Shown: positions 26,079 through 37,731 of the stretch, piece by piece | How positions within the stretch are numbered: the first letter of the stretch is position 1 | Layout of the letters: every line of letters begins with the position of its first letter | From: Siniperca chuatsi | Taxonomy: Eukaryota > Chordata > Actinopteri > Centrarchiformes > Sinipercidae | Length of the DNA stretch: 64,000 nt | Direction of reading: 5' to 3' | Assembly (NCBI RefSeq): GCF_020085105.1 | Contig: NC_058055.1 | Span: 13,035,822 to 13,099,821, forward strand | Notes under the pieces: model-generated | Database searches by the model: none | What the model saw: the letters and a program-made list of their open reading frames with translations, nothing else | What the model was told of the DNA's origin: nothing | Program-made: the position numbers and the translations under genes

Positions 26079-26964
26079 ATTGAACCTTAAACTGGGGAAG
26101 AATATCAAAATGATAGGATTTTGCAGGAGCCGTACATTTATTTCAAAATGGACAGTGATGTTCAGAAAGAGGGACTGGATCAACAAAGACCATCCTGGTA
26201 CTTATTAACTTCATGACAAATAAAAGGAAATCAATAGTGTGTGTCACAGAAAACATCCAAACACTTTCTTAGCATTGCATTAGACCTTAATAGCAGGGAG
26301 ATTAAAATAATTCAGTTTCAATCAACTGGACTAACGTAGAAATAAGCAAGGAATGTTTAATTAACTATGTTTAATCCTTACTATATGAAAATATGGGGGA
26401 AAAAGGAAAAGAACAAATGTTAGGTTCCCACTCCCAATGGCTGACCCTTTTCCTGAAAGACTTGGACCATTTAAAGAATTCAGTACAGTTCAGGTTACCT
26501 GTTCATTTTGACTGTTGTTTTCCAAAATACTCTGTTTTGTGTGTACTGGGTTTAAGTAGGCCATAGCGTCTCCTTTTTTGATCCTGGATTTTCCGCCATG
26601 TGTACACACACAGTCACATGTTGCATAAAAAAACAACGTAATTGTGAAACCAAGACAAAGTGCAAACATTTGCTTCATCATTTCCCAAAATCTGCAGGCA
26701 CGGTTAAGAATTGCTTATTGCCACATTTATTTGAGTATTGATTTAACACCCAGTCATACCAGACTGATTTAACTATAGCTCTCCCTGACCCTTACAGTCA
26801 TTTGACTAACTCCCTCTTCCTGTAATTTGTAATTACTTAATCAGCAGACTTATTTACAAATACTCTTTGTATCCATTAAATGTGTGACAGACTCACTGTG
26901 AAAGCACTGTGAGGAGTTAATCAGTTAAAAACAAATACATTTAAAACTGAAAGGTCAGCCGGGG

Positions 26965-27165
26965 TTGTTTTGGGTCTCTTTGTAGTCGTTTTGCATCTCT
27001 TTGTGGTTGTTTTGTGTCTCTTTGTGGTTGGTTTGCAACTCTTTGCAGTCATTTTGCATCTCATTGAAGTTGTTTTGTGTCGCTTTCAGTTTGCGTCTCC
27101 TTTTGTCGTCATTTTGTGTCTCTTTATAGTTGTTTTGTGTCTTTGTGTAGTCATTTGATTGACTT
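26965..27165. repeat. Degenerate minisatellite, unit about 24 bp
   Basis: Tandem variants of TCTTTGTGGTTGTTTTGTGTC repeat about eight times. An open frame through it (VVVLCLFVV repeats) comes from the repeat. Confidence 0.85.
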
Positions 27166-27489
27166 GTTAGAGGTTTTAACAGTCACTTCAAACAGAGGCT
27201 CTGGCCCAAGGCCCCCCTGACTCTTCGAGCCACTGGGCCTGTGCCTGGTGGCCCCGTTCAGTAATCCATCCATGGCTGAACTTAAGGAGTGATAAAAAAA
27301 ATCTTTGTCTTTTCAATTACAGTCCTCATTCCTCCTCTTCATATTTTTAAGTCACTTGCACAGTGGTATCGTATCTTAAAGAGCTCATAATACCTTATTA
27401 CTATTATTAAGACTTTCCTCTTTGATAAAGCTTATAGTTAAAGCTGGCTCAGGTAAGTCCTGAACCATCCCTTAGTTATGCTGTTAATG

Positions 27490-27770
27490 TTAATATTATT
27501 TGACTTATTACTATTATTATCATTATTATTATTATTATTATTACTATTTTTTTTTAATATTAATATTACCACTACCATTACATTATTATTATTTGAAAAT
27601 TCTATGTGGAATTTGCATTGTGCTACTGTATGCTCTGTCTCTCTTTCTCTCTCTCTCTCTCTAAGACAATATAGTAATAATAATAATAATAAAAAATGTT
27701 GACTTGCAGTAAAAAATACAAATACAAGTGAAAACTTCATAAACATTTTTTACAAATGTTTGTGTGTGTG
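27490..27770. repeat. ATT/CT/AAT simple-repeat cluster
   Basis: (ATT)n around 27515-27545, (CT)n around 27627-27662 and (AAT)n around 27673-27690, with a short TG run at 27763. They lie just beyond the 3' end of the minus-strand LINE, where such elements often carry simple-repeat tails. Confidence 0.85.
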
Positions 27771-27779
27771 TTTGTCTAG

Positions 27780-30010
27780 GTCATTCACTGTCCCTCGGTT
27801 TGTGGCATGTTGATACATATTAGGCAGCAAGATCTGCCCTGTCTCCTTCTCCTAGGAGTATTTTTTTAATTTTGAGAGGTCATTTAGCTCTTTGAAATCT
27901 GAGATTACAGAGTTGAACTTGTTAAAGCAAATGTTTCTTATTTCATTGAATGTTTTACATTGTAGGAGGAAGTGCCTACAATGTCTCAACCTCACCTGTC
28001 GAACAGTGACCACATATTCTGTTTTCTTTCGGTTGCCATGATTTTTTGTGTCTTCCTTTTTCTATTGCCAGTTTGTGGTCACTGAGCCTGTACTTGGTTC
28101 GGATCTGTCTCTGCTTTCTATCTCTGACAGTAGAGAGATAATATGCCAATTCATAATCTCTTTTTAGGGCCAGATAACATTCTGATCTACTTTGGCTTTT
28201 AGTTTCTTCTTTCCAATGTTCCAAATAGGTTTCTTTACATTGCATTATAATTTGGTTTACTCTGACTGGCGTTTGGAAAGCCGTGAGTTGTTGTGAGACT
28301 GGTCAGAGTGTGTCTGAGGAGGCCAGTTAGTCTCAGCACTAACTGACATATGGGACTCTTTTCTGGGCTCAGCTCTTGGGTTTGGAGGGCTTTGGAATGG
28401 AGGGTGTCTAGGGGGCTGGATTTAAGTTGATTAAAAAAATGTAAGCGCTTTCTTATGAATGTCTCTTATGAATTATCAGTGGGTATCTGCCTAATTCTGC
28501 TCCACATGCATTTGTTGGTGTTTTTCTGTGTATGTGTAAAATGTATCTGCTGAATTCTGCATGTAACAATTCTGTTGGATGTTTGTCCCAACGGGTATAC
28601 AGTATATACATAAATACATTGTCAGTGGAGCGGTGTTTTGGGAGAAAGACAATTTGATTTTTACTCAATATTGAGAGCTCTTTTAGTAAATCTAGTATTC
28701 TTTTATTTAGAATACTACAGAATAGTTTACCTAGACAACTGCTGACACAGATGCCACGGTAGTTACTAGGGTCTGATTTGTTCCCACTCTTATGAGTGTG
28801 GGAAATGAACCCTTTGCACCAGATGTCGGGAAAACATTCTGACTGTAATACGATATTGAACAACTTCAACACTGCACCCTGCATCTATGGGGTGCTGCAT
28901 TTGAGCATTTTGTTTTTAATGCTGTCAGGACCACAAGCTTTTCTTGGCTGGAGAGACTTTATCCGTGTGGTCAATTTTTGCCAAGTAATAGGAAGTCAGG
29001 GGGGTTATGGTTGTCTTTAATTGTTTCCTCTAATGTTTGGAGTTTTTCTTTTATAAGACATTGATTTGGTCTTTGTACAGATTTTCAAAATGTGCTCTCC
29101 AGATGTCACCATTTTTGGATGGGTAGTGCTTTTGGTTGCTTTGTTGAAGTTGTTCCACAGGTCCCAGAACTGATTTTGATTAATGGCATTTCAATATCTT
29201 CAAGTTTCATGTGTAGATAATTTTGTTTTTTGTTCCTTAATTGTATGTTATATATTTTAAAATTTCATTGTACCTAGTGCGTAAGGCGGGGTTATTTGGT
29301 TGGCGATGTTTTTCATTTGCTATTTTTCTCAGGTCTTTTCTGAAGGTCTTGCATTCTTGATCAAACCATTTGTCTGCATTTTGCTTTTTAATAGGCTTCC
29401 GTTTTTGTTTTATAAGGTTAGCTTTAATAGCTGCCTTATAAAATATCATATTGATATCATCATTGACACCATCTTTTGTAGGGACATATTGATTTTGGTT
29501 ATATACTGATATGTCATTCATCAGATGAGGTGAGCTCAAGGCTATGATGAATTTGTCTCCACTGTCTTGGACCCTTACTCTGTAAGTAGGATTTAATTTA
29601 TACAGCTTACTGGGTCACTTTTTGTGTCACTCATTTGACCTGAGAGTTTAAAGAACACATTTATTTGGTTGTGGTCTGAAGGGGGGGATTGCTGTCTGAC
29701 AGTGAATGCACTTGATAGTGGAGGGGTCCATGTTAGTGACTGCATAGTCTACTACACTAGATCCAAGAGCTGAGGAGTATGTGAATCTCCCTAAAGAGTC
29801 CCCTCTGAACCTACCGTTAACTATGTACAGGCCTAAGGACCGACAGAGATGCATTACCTCCCTGCCACTTTGGTTTATTTCAGAGTCAAGGTTGTTGCGA
29901 GGGGTGATGGTTGGTGTAGTAAACAGGGGAGACTGACCAAACACATGGTTGTTTGCCATTCCTGTTTGTCCATTCAGATCTCTAGTTGGAAGCATCTTTC
30001 CCTGGGCCTA
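27780..30010 (-). pseudogene. Degenerate non-LTR retrotransposon (LINE), internally deleted
   Basis: Fragments lie in LINE order on the minus strand. The endonuclease end is at 29648-29995 (TRDLNGQTG, SSVVDYAVTN), with SDHNQINVFF reached only after a frameshift in a C-run near 29685. An inter-domain segment is at 29110-29539 (NADKWFDQECKTFRKDLRKI). The N-terminal reverse transcriptase is at 28560-28884 (SNYRGICVSSCLGKLF, NQIVFLPKHRSTDNVF). The C-terminal segments are at 28470-28560 (SRYILHIHRKTPTNACGAEL) and 27780-28245 (ICGHCSTGEVETL). The catalytic RT palm between them is missing. There are several frameshifts and stops. It is a dead copy. The clade (Rex1/CR1-, I- or L1-like) was not decided. 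Confidence 0.8.
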
Positions 30011-30159
30011 GATCCTGGGGTGATGATGGAGAGGAGGAGGTCTGGGATGGTCTCTAAAGCTCCTAGTAGAAGAGCTAGTGGGGGCATTGCATCCCAGGGC
30101 TGTGTCTTTGAGGGTCTTTGTAAGTATCTTCACTTGTTCTCTGTGTAGATGGAGTCCAA

Positions 30160-30310
30160 CATCTCTCTCTCTCTATCTCTCTCTCTGGCTCTCTCCAACC
30201 CAACCGGCAGCGGCCCAGCCTGAGTCTGGTTCTGCTCAAGGTTTCTGCTGCTTAAAAGGAAGTTTTTCCTTGCCACTGTCGCCAAAGTGCTTGCTCAACT
30301 GAACAAGGCC
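30160..30310 (+). repeat. Short dispersed fish repeat with CT tract
   Basis: A (CT)n tract is followed by CTGAGTCTGGTTCTGCTCAA, GGTTTCTGCTGCTTAAAAGG and AAGTTTTTCCTTGCCACTGT. I recognise these blocks as a very common teleost interspersed sequence. Its class is not known to me. Confidence 0.65.
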
Positions 30311-30999
30311 AGATAATTGGGATTTTTTGTGTGTGTATTGATGCTGAGATATTACATAACCACACAGTAGTATTGTAGTGTTTCCTTTAATAAACTTTGT
30401 GAATATACTATCACTATTACTATTACTATTTGACACCATTGCCTCTCCTCCAGCTCCACCCTCTGGACAAACCACACTACTGGTACGGCCTTTTTTGTTC
30501 CATCAACCATTTGTGTGGCTCAGCTGCCAGCAGAAACTTTACACTTTTAGGCACTTAAGGCCTGTTTAAACAGTGTATTTCAAAAACTTTTTACCGATTT
30601 CAATGAATAGTAGAGAGTCCATACATGGACCAAGGAGAGTGTTTTTATTTTCTTAACATTTCTTATCATTGCAAGACAGGACAATTTTGTATATATCCAT
30701 GAACTACTGCACAATTTTGAATGAAAAAAATCTAACAATTGCATTGCAATTCCATCAGCTGCTATAATCCTATTTTTAAAGGGTAACAGTTGGGCATTTT
30801 AGAGTTTTCTTCCACTCTATCTTAAGTACACATAGGAACCGGTAAGTATTTTATTGTTACCCGATTCATACAATGAAATGAAATCGCGGGCTGTATTTTT
30901 ACAGCTGCTTTTAATTTTTTTTTTAAGGCAATACGAAGGCGATAAGGTAGCATCCTGGATGTATTATAAGAGCTCTTGTAATATACTGCAGTAGCAGAG

Positions 31000-31196
31000 A
31001 GGCGGCAGTAAAACACACGAAGAAGAAGAAGAAGAAGCGGAAGCGGAAATGACGACAGTGGCGGAAGTTATCGCCAGGAAAACAGCAACGCGCCAAATTT
31101 GTGCCAAAGTCACTGCAGTAACTGTGACATGAAAAGCTTTGTCTAATCTTTGCGAATACATTTGGTAAACGCTGCTGGCTGAGGAAGGCTGTGCAG
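31000..31196 (+). promoter_or_regulatory. chek1: chek1 promoter and noncoding first exon
   Basis: A GAA repeat (31019-31036) is followed by three CGGAA ETS-type cores (31038-31043, 31044-31049, 31062-31067). A perfect E2F-type site follows: GCGCCAAA at 31090-31097, TTTGGCGC on the other strand. A good splice donor (GTGCAG/GTAAGA) ends a likely 5' UTR exon at 31196. The coding exon begins at 31397. CHEK1 is known as a cell-cycle-regulated E2F target. The transcription start itself is not defined. Confidence 0.6.
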
Positions 31197-31397
31197 GTAA
31201 GATAATTATTTAAGTACGAGTCAACAACTTGTTTATTGTGTTTCGTTTAGCTTAGTGCATCATGTGAGTTAATGTAAAATAAGAGGTTTGTAAATATTAG
31301 CCTGGAAAATGTATGTGTGTGTGATTTTTTTTTTGTTGTTGTTGCTTTTTTCCCTATGACAGCCTGACAAGAACTGTGTGTTTCTGTTTTTTTTAGC

Positions 31398-31502
31398 ATG
31401 GCTGTTCCTTTTGTGCAAGACTGGGACCTTGTTCAGACACTGGGAGAAGGAGCATATGGAGAGTATGAATCAGCCTTTATCATTATCATTTACAATATTT
31501 AG

Positions 31503-31562
<60 letters not shown>

Positions 31563-34500
31563 CACCCAAGTATCCTCTGGACATGTTCTAAGCCATTGGA
31601 ACCGGAGTTGAAATGCCAGAAATGTTCATCTGGTGAGCAAAAAATCAATCACAAGAGACTAGAGCAGCCATGACTTTCCCATGTTTGACAGAACAGATCT
31701 TCATCACAGCCTCGATTTGTCCATTCACTTTCCTTCTCTTCCAATGCCTTTTCTTGCCTTTCGTGCTCTAATACATCTTTTCTCTTTGTGTTCATGGTTG
31801 CAGAGTGAGGCTGCTGGTGAACAGACAGACAGAGGAGGCAGTAGCAGTGAAGGTGATCGACACGTCTCAGGCTAAAGAGTGTGCTGAAAATGTCAGGAAG
31901 GAAGTCTGCGTCCATAAGGTAGGTCAGTCACCTTCAGCGCAGGATAATAGAGATATTAACACTGGGCTTAATGTCACTTCAGAGTAGCAGCAACAGAAGG
32001 GATTCACATTTGTTAGTAATGCTAGAAGGAGACTTATAATATCTGTTAAGGTTGAGAAAATGAAATTAATTTAAAAAAAAATTTAATAGTTGCCTGTTTA
32101 GCTGTCTCAAATATGACTTTGTAAAAGTTTTTTAGTTTTAACGCACAAAACAATCCCTCAATTCAACTATAAACAATATATGATACATGTTACATGTACA
32201 CATTGTTCAGCTATATTCATTAACATAGATTGGAACCACTGTTCTGATTTTTGAGTGATTAGTGGTTTACAATTAATTTAACTTTTTAAACTGTTATCAG
32301 AAATGTTAAAATTTGCTCTACGTGACATTTGCTACTGTTTGGTAGATGCTCAACCACCCCAACATCGTACGTTTTTTTGGCCATCGGAAGGAAGGTCAGA
32401 CTATGTACCTCTTCCTGGAGTATTGCACTGGAGGAGAACTGTTCGACAGAATCGGTGAGACAGACGACTGCAGGGGGCATACATAGGAGGGTGTGACCAG
32501 TAATGGTTTTAACAGTCTGATAGTTAAAATTTAGATTGCTGTCACCAAAATACGACTTCATCATTCAATCACAAGTGTTTGGTTTTAGACAATCAAATAA
32601 AACTTAAACTCTCCAGTGATACCAGACTTTTACATTTTCTTTACTGGGTTTTGCAGCATAAAGAGAATAGCAATGTTTCTACCCAATTTATATTTATATT
32701 CATTATAAAATATGGGATTAGAAAAGGTGGCAAACAGCCTCAATATAAAAAAGTATGCTTAATTAAGGTGATTTTTGTTTTTTTTTATGAACAGAGGACA
32801 TGCATTTGAGAAAAGAATTGTGATAAAACAACACTTTTTTTATTTTTAATCCAATTAAGAAAGACACAGCTAATTCTTCAGTCTTCAGATAATTAGTATT
32901 TTATTTTTTTTTAAATATATTGAATTTAAAATTCACTTGATGGTTGGTCAGATTTTTTTATCCTGTTGTGTTTTGCTCTTCAAATTAAAATTGATTTTAT
33001 ATAGCCCAATTGGAAGAATTACATTCAGTATTGTGGTATACTGGTTGATAGCTGATATTTAATAAAAGGCTGATATCGGCCTGATATATTCTTCTGCTGC
33101 TGCATTCTAGAAATGCTGTTTATTTATATGTTGCTGTGTGTTTGGATGGTGATTATTCATTTAGGTTATTAAAATGTTCTCTTACTTTTATTTTAGAGCC
33201 TGACGTGGGGATGGCGGAGAAAGATGCTCATAGATTTTTCCAGCAGCTAATAGCGGCTGTGGTGAGTGAAGCAAATCTGTGTGTTGATGTGATCTTCTGC
33301 ACCTGTTTCTGCTGTTCTTACATTCTCAGTTGCACTTTTGCAGGAATATCTTCACAGTGCTGGCATCACCCACAGAGACATAAAGCCAGAGAACATTTTG
33401 CTGGATGACAAAGGTGAGGAAATACAATGTGTATTGAGGTGTTGAAGGAATAACTTTGGTTTGCATTTATTATAACCATCATCTGGTGTTGTCCTTTACC
33501 TTTAGATAACCTGAAGCTGACAGATTTTGGCCTGGCCACCATGTTTCGTTTCAAAGGACGAGAGCGTCTCCTGAGTCGGCTCTGTGGGACTCTTCCTTAT
33601 GTGGCTCCAGAGCTTCTCAGCCAAACAGAGTACAAAGCTCAGCCTGCAGATATCTGGGCTTGTGGGATAGTCCTCACTGCCATGCTGGCTGGAGGTAAGA
33701 TCACAAAGTCTGGGTTGACAGGGGGTGAACACAATATCATACCCACTTCTGTAGTCCAATACAATACAATAGCCTTGTATTGTATTGGTATTGTGAAGGT
33801 TATAATGTAACATTTTTGCTGAGCTTGTCAGAGAGGTGTTGATTCAACTCTGGCCATTTTCGAAGCTGGCAAAGCTACTGCGTGAGGCAAAAAGGGACAG
33901 GTGCATGCTGGTGTTCTAAAAGTGTTCAAGTGTTATTGTAATGTTGCCTGCTTATCAATGCGGTCAACAATTGGAGCTGCAGCAGAGGCTGTGATACACA
34001 GCTCATGGAGGCACATAAGGTACTTTTAAAACACATGGTGCCCATCTGGCGCAAATTAAAATTCATATTCCCTCTCGGAGTCATAACTCCTGAACACATA
34101 GAAATGATACATATATTTTTAGATTCAGTGGGACTTACACATCCCAGGGATATCAAATGTCCATAATGTTCCATAAACATCCATAAAGCCTCTTAGAAAT
34201 CGTAGAAAAAAGACTCCATTTATAACTCCAGAACTTGCCTGAGAATCATCACATTTTTAAGTTTTCTATAGAATCAGTAATCCAGTGATAGTTGTCAGTA
34301 CATCCATGGGTACACTGCAAACAGGAATTGCAAATAAGTAATTCAGCATACATTTAGTTATGCCAAAATGTCAACAAATATAGACTAAAAAATGAGACTC
34401 AAGTTGTAGCCCAACTAAGGGACTACATGGTAACATTATACTTTCTGTTTTTTCTGGGGGTTGCAGTTGTCTGAATTTTGTCTGAGGAGGGGCCCACAAT

Positions 34501-37500
34501 GTCAGACTTTGAAAACCCCTGGGTTACTGGTATAGAATTTTAGTGCCATAAACCATCGCAAACAAGACCTGAGGATAACCATATCAAATGAAATGGTTTG
34601 ACACTTTACCTGTACTAAAATACAGTCACAAGGTGACTGTGACATGCAGTCATAAAGTATTTATAAGATGGATGTTTTGAGTGGCGACAGTGATTGTCTC
34701 ACAAGAACTCAGCAGAGAGGTGATTGAATTCATTTCTCTGTCTGTTTTTCATAATTATTGACATAGTTAACAAACAGTGAAACAGTCAGGCTGTTCCAAA
34801 TCTTCTCCATACCATTTCACTATAATGGGGGAAAAAACTAAAACTATAAAATGTTTATTATGTATTATTATTTATATTATTGTACATTCAGGTTTTTTTT
34901 AGAATTAGATATGTACATCATATAAAGGGCCGAATTATTATAAAAATACAACCGTTATGGTACACCTGACCACAATTTCCAGGAATTCATACGTGATCTG
35001 ACCTTTCTACATTGATGGAAAAAAGGGAACACATGTTAATGCAACTGTCCTGGGCTGTTTCTTCTCTTTGCGCCTTCAGGTATTGCAGCAGCATAGTCTG
35101 TATGCAGTAGATGTGTGGAAACATTTTGTCACTGTCTTTGTGTTGCTTCTTTTTCAGAATTGCCGTGGGACCAGCCCACTGTGAGCTGTCAAGAGTATTC
35201 AGATTGGCTTCAAAAGAAAACATACCTACCTCCTTGGAAGAAAATACAACCAATGCCTCTTAGTAAGTCCCAAATTCTATAAGTTTAAATACTACATGTT
35301 CTAATTGTCTTGCAGCTTTATTTAATTCACATTCAACTTCTCTCTTCAGGTTTGTTGTCCAAATTACTGCTGCCCAGTAAAGATGCACGCATCACCATCG
35401 CAGACATACAGAAAGACCGCTGGTTTACTCAAGGCAAGTCTCAATATCAGCACAAAAATAGAATCAATTCAACTTTAAGTTTAATATTCACTGGAATGAT
35501 GTCATTCTGTGTCTTCCTGCAGGTGTAAAGCAACCACCTCTAGGCTCGGGAGGAAACAAACTTCTTCGATCAGATGTGGGACTCATATCCCGGGCCAACA
35601 GGTCAGAGCTTTGTGTCTTTTGTATTCTAACTCAAAGATGCATTTCTTTTTGTGCCTATAATCTTAACACTACACTCCTCCCTCCTCCAGTGATGACAGG
35701 ATGCAGTTTTCTAGCTCTCAGCCTGATTTTGCAGGAGGTGGCTGGGAAGCCATGTTGTTAATCGGCCAAACTGAAGGTCAAGTCAGCTTCTCTCAGCCGA
35801 TCAAGCCGGAGCACATGTTGCTTGGTAGTCAGCTACTGGGCACACCGGGAGCCAGTCAGGTAATTCACATACTCAGTTCTACATCAATTTGTAATTTCTT
35901 TATAGACTATATCTAACAATGTGTGCAAATTTTCAGCAACACAGGCTCAGGGTCTACTTTACACACTAGCAGCCATGAGTTTTTGTTTTTGTCCTGTTTT
36001 TCCATACAAAGCAAATATACAAAGCAAATTTATGTTTTATGAAATCCTACCTTTAAAATACTGCATTAATGCTGTCACTTGTCCTAACTTCTTATTACAT
36101 TCTGTGTGTAGTCGCCGTGGCAGAGATTAGTGCGGAGAATGACGCGTTTCTTCACCACTGTGAATGCTGATGCCTCCTTATCTGCCCTGAAAGATGCCTG
36201 TGACGGCCTGGCACTTGGCTTCAAACTCACCTGCACCAAACAGGTACATCTGTACTCAAATATACAGGGTTCAAACATTTACCGTGGTTAAATACATTCT
36301 TTGACACTGATTCGTAAAGAAAACACCTCCTGTACCACACAGCCAGGTTCCCTGATTCAGCTGACACACACCAAGATTAACACACAAGCCTCCTCCAGCT
36401 GCTACAGACCATAATACACTTAACCTTCCTCTGCCTTTTAGGTGACGGTGAGCACACTGGACAAACGCAACAACAAACTCATCTTCAAAGTCCATTTGCT
36501 AGAGCTGAATCAGAGAGTGCTGCTGGACTTCAGACTGTCTAAGGTGGGTTTTAGCATTTCAAAATAGTATATTTAGTGTTTCCAACATAATAATACATTG
36601 CCACATTCAAGCATGGTATAATTACCACTAAAACCAGATAGTCACTGTCTGTGAGGTGTGCTGCTGAACCACAAGAAAGAAAGTAATGAAAATGGAAGAA
36701 GTAAAGAAACAGCAACACCCTGTAAGTGAGAAAACGCAACAGGGTTTTGGAGAAATGTTACCAACAAAACAACTACAGTGCAGGGATATCCAGTATACAC
36801 CGACCGCCTCATCATCTGATGTCAATATGCATTTTTCCTTTATAACCCGAGTACAAATCGAGGTGGAAAACGTGTTAATCTTTCAGCCGTATTGCCTGAG
36901 AATCATCTTGTTTTTAAGTGTTCTTCAGTATCAAAGTAATCCAGTGATTAGTTGTCTGTACATCCATGCTAATAGTCTATTCGGCAATCTTTTAATAGTG
37001 CCAATTTGTCAAAATGTAAACATATTGTATATGCTCTAAAATAATCAGAGCACAGGTTGTAGCTCACAGCAAACTCACTGACTCCATGGCAATGGGTGAG
37101 TTTTGGGGGGTGCAGTTGTCTCAGTTTTGTCTTAGGGTGGACCCAAAGCTATAGACTTGGAAAACCCCAGTCAAATTTAAAAATCAGTTTATATGTAAAA
37201 ATTAAGCTGAATCAAGTGACATACTGCAAGGGAAAATTTCAGAATTGGCTCAGTATTGAGAGAAGACGAATGCCAATGGACACCAGCTTTTTATCAGTTG
37301 CCAGGAATATACTTTTATACCTTTACTGCCGAAGATGCAGGGTGACAGTCACCAAAACTGCAATCAATGATCTTCCTGTCAGTCCATATGACTTCATGTT
37401 TACACCTCTTTGTTCATATGTAAAAAGTTTTAGTCTAAAGACAAAACGTACCAGAACTGAAAGGTAACAGTATATCTTTTATTTCCTTTGGTCCAAACCA

Positions 37501-37731
37501 AGTGAAGTGAACTAAACTAAGTAATAAATAAATAGTATAAACAACCTAGACCTAATCACCTAATGGGTCGGTCTGAGAGTGCGTTTATCTCATTGTGTGA
37601 GTGCAAGTTTTCTTCAGGGAGATGTTGACATGTGTCTGTGTTTCCAGGGTGACGGTCTGGAGTTCAAGCGTCTCTTTGTGAAAATAAAACAGAAGCTCGG
37701 TGACATCATCAGCACTCAGAAGATCACATGA
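31398..37731 (+). CDS. chek1: CHK1 checkpoint serine/threonine kinase
   Basis: Nuclear kinase activated by ATR after replication stress; it phosphorylates CDC25 to halt the cell cycle. Thirteen coding exons: 31398-31462, 31804-31918, 32346-32454, 33197-33261, 33344-33413, 33506-33694, 35158-35262, 35350-35433, 35523-35601, 35691-35859, 36112-36243, 36442-36543, 37648-37731. The total is 1368 nt, 455 aa plus stop (human 476). The kinase domain is complete: LGEGAYGEV loop, VAVKVID with Lys38, HRDIKPEN (Asp130), DFG (Asp148) and LPYVAPE, with the same numbering as human. ATR target SQ sites are kept: FSSSQPD (Ser303, human Ser317 equivalent) and VSFSQP (Ser328, human Ser345 equivalent). The C-terminal KA1-like region ([39 protein letters not shown]) is intact. 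The intron after 35433 uses a GC donor. Candidate poly(A) signals lie near 38074 and 38117. Confidence 0.97.
31505..31558. repeat. (CA)n microsatellite in chek1 intron
   Basis: About 27 AC units, starting about 40 bases past a coding-exon donor. Confidence 0.95.
34200..34530. repeat. Dispersed repeat in chek1 intron, copy 1
   Basis: Blocks CCTGAGAATCATC, AATCCAGTGATAGTTGTC, TACATCCATG, GGTTGCAGTTGTCT, TTTTGTCT and TGGAAAACCCC-like recur in the same order and orientation at 36840-37175 in a later intron of the same gene. It is non-coding. Confidence 0.7.
36840..37175. repeat. Dispersed repeat in chek1 intron, copy 2
   Basis: Second copy of the 34200-34530 element, with CCTGAGAATCATC, AATCCAGTGATTAGTTGTC, GTACATCCATG and GGTGCAGTTGTCTCAGTTTT in the same order. 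It lies in the large intron before the last chek1 exon. Confidence 0.7.

Larger units (their letters stand above)
26079..30999. other. cfb-chek1 intergenic region
   Basis: Head-to-head spacer between cfb (-) and chek1 (+). The part nearest cfb (26079-26960) shows no recognised coding exon or motif and should hold the cfb promoter. The rest is repeat-derived: a minisatellite (26965-27165), simple repeats (27490-27770), a degenerate LINE (27780-30010) and a short dispersed element (30160-30310). Confidence 0.6.

Noticed and set aside
26490-26681. Minus-strand 63-codon frame with a signal-peptide-like start (MFALCLGFTITLFFYATC)
   Set aside because: It lies upstream of cfb but has no donor that joins the CCP exons in phase. 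The cfb leader at 26021-26078 fits perfectly, so this is probably chance hydrophobicity.
28796-30148. Plus-strand frames of 74-99 codons
   Set aside because: They are antisense to the degenerate LINE and reflect its residual codon structure.
36686-37467. Two plus-strand frames of 117 and 123 codons in the last chek1 intron
   Set aside because: They overlap the dispersed repeat and surrounding intron, and the chek1 splice from 36543 to 37648 is in frame without them.
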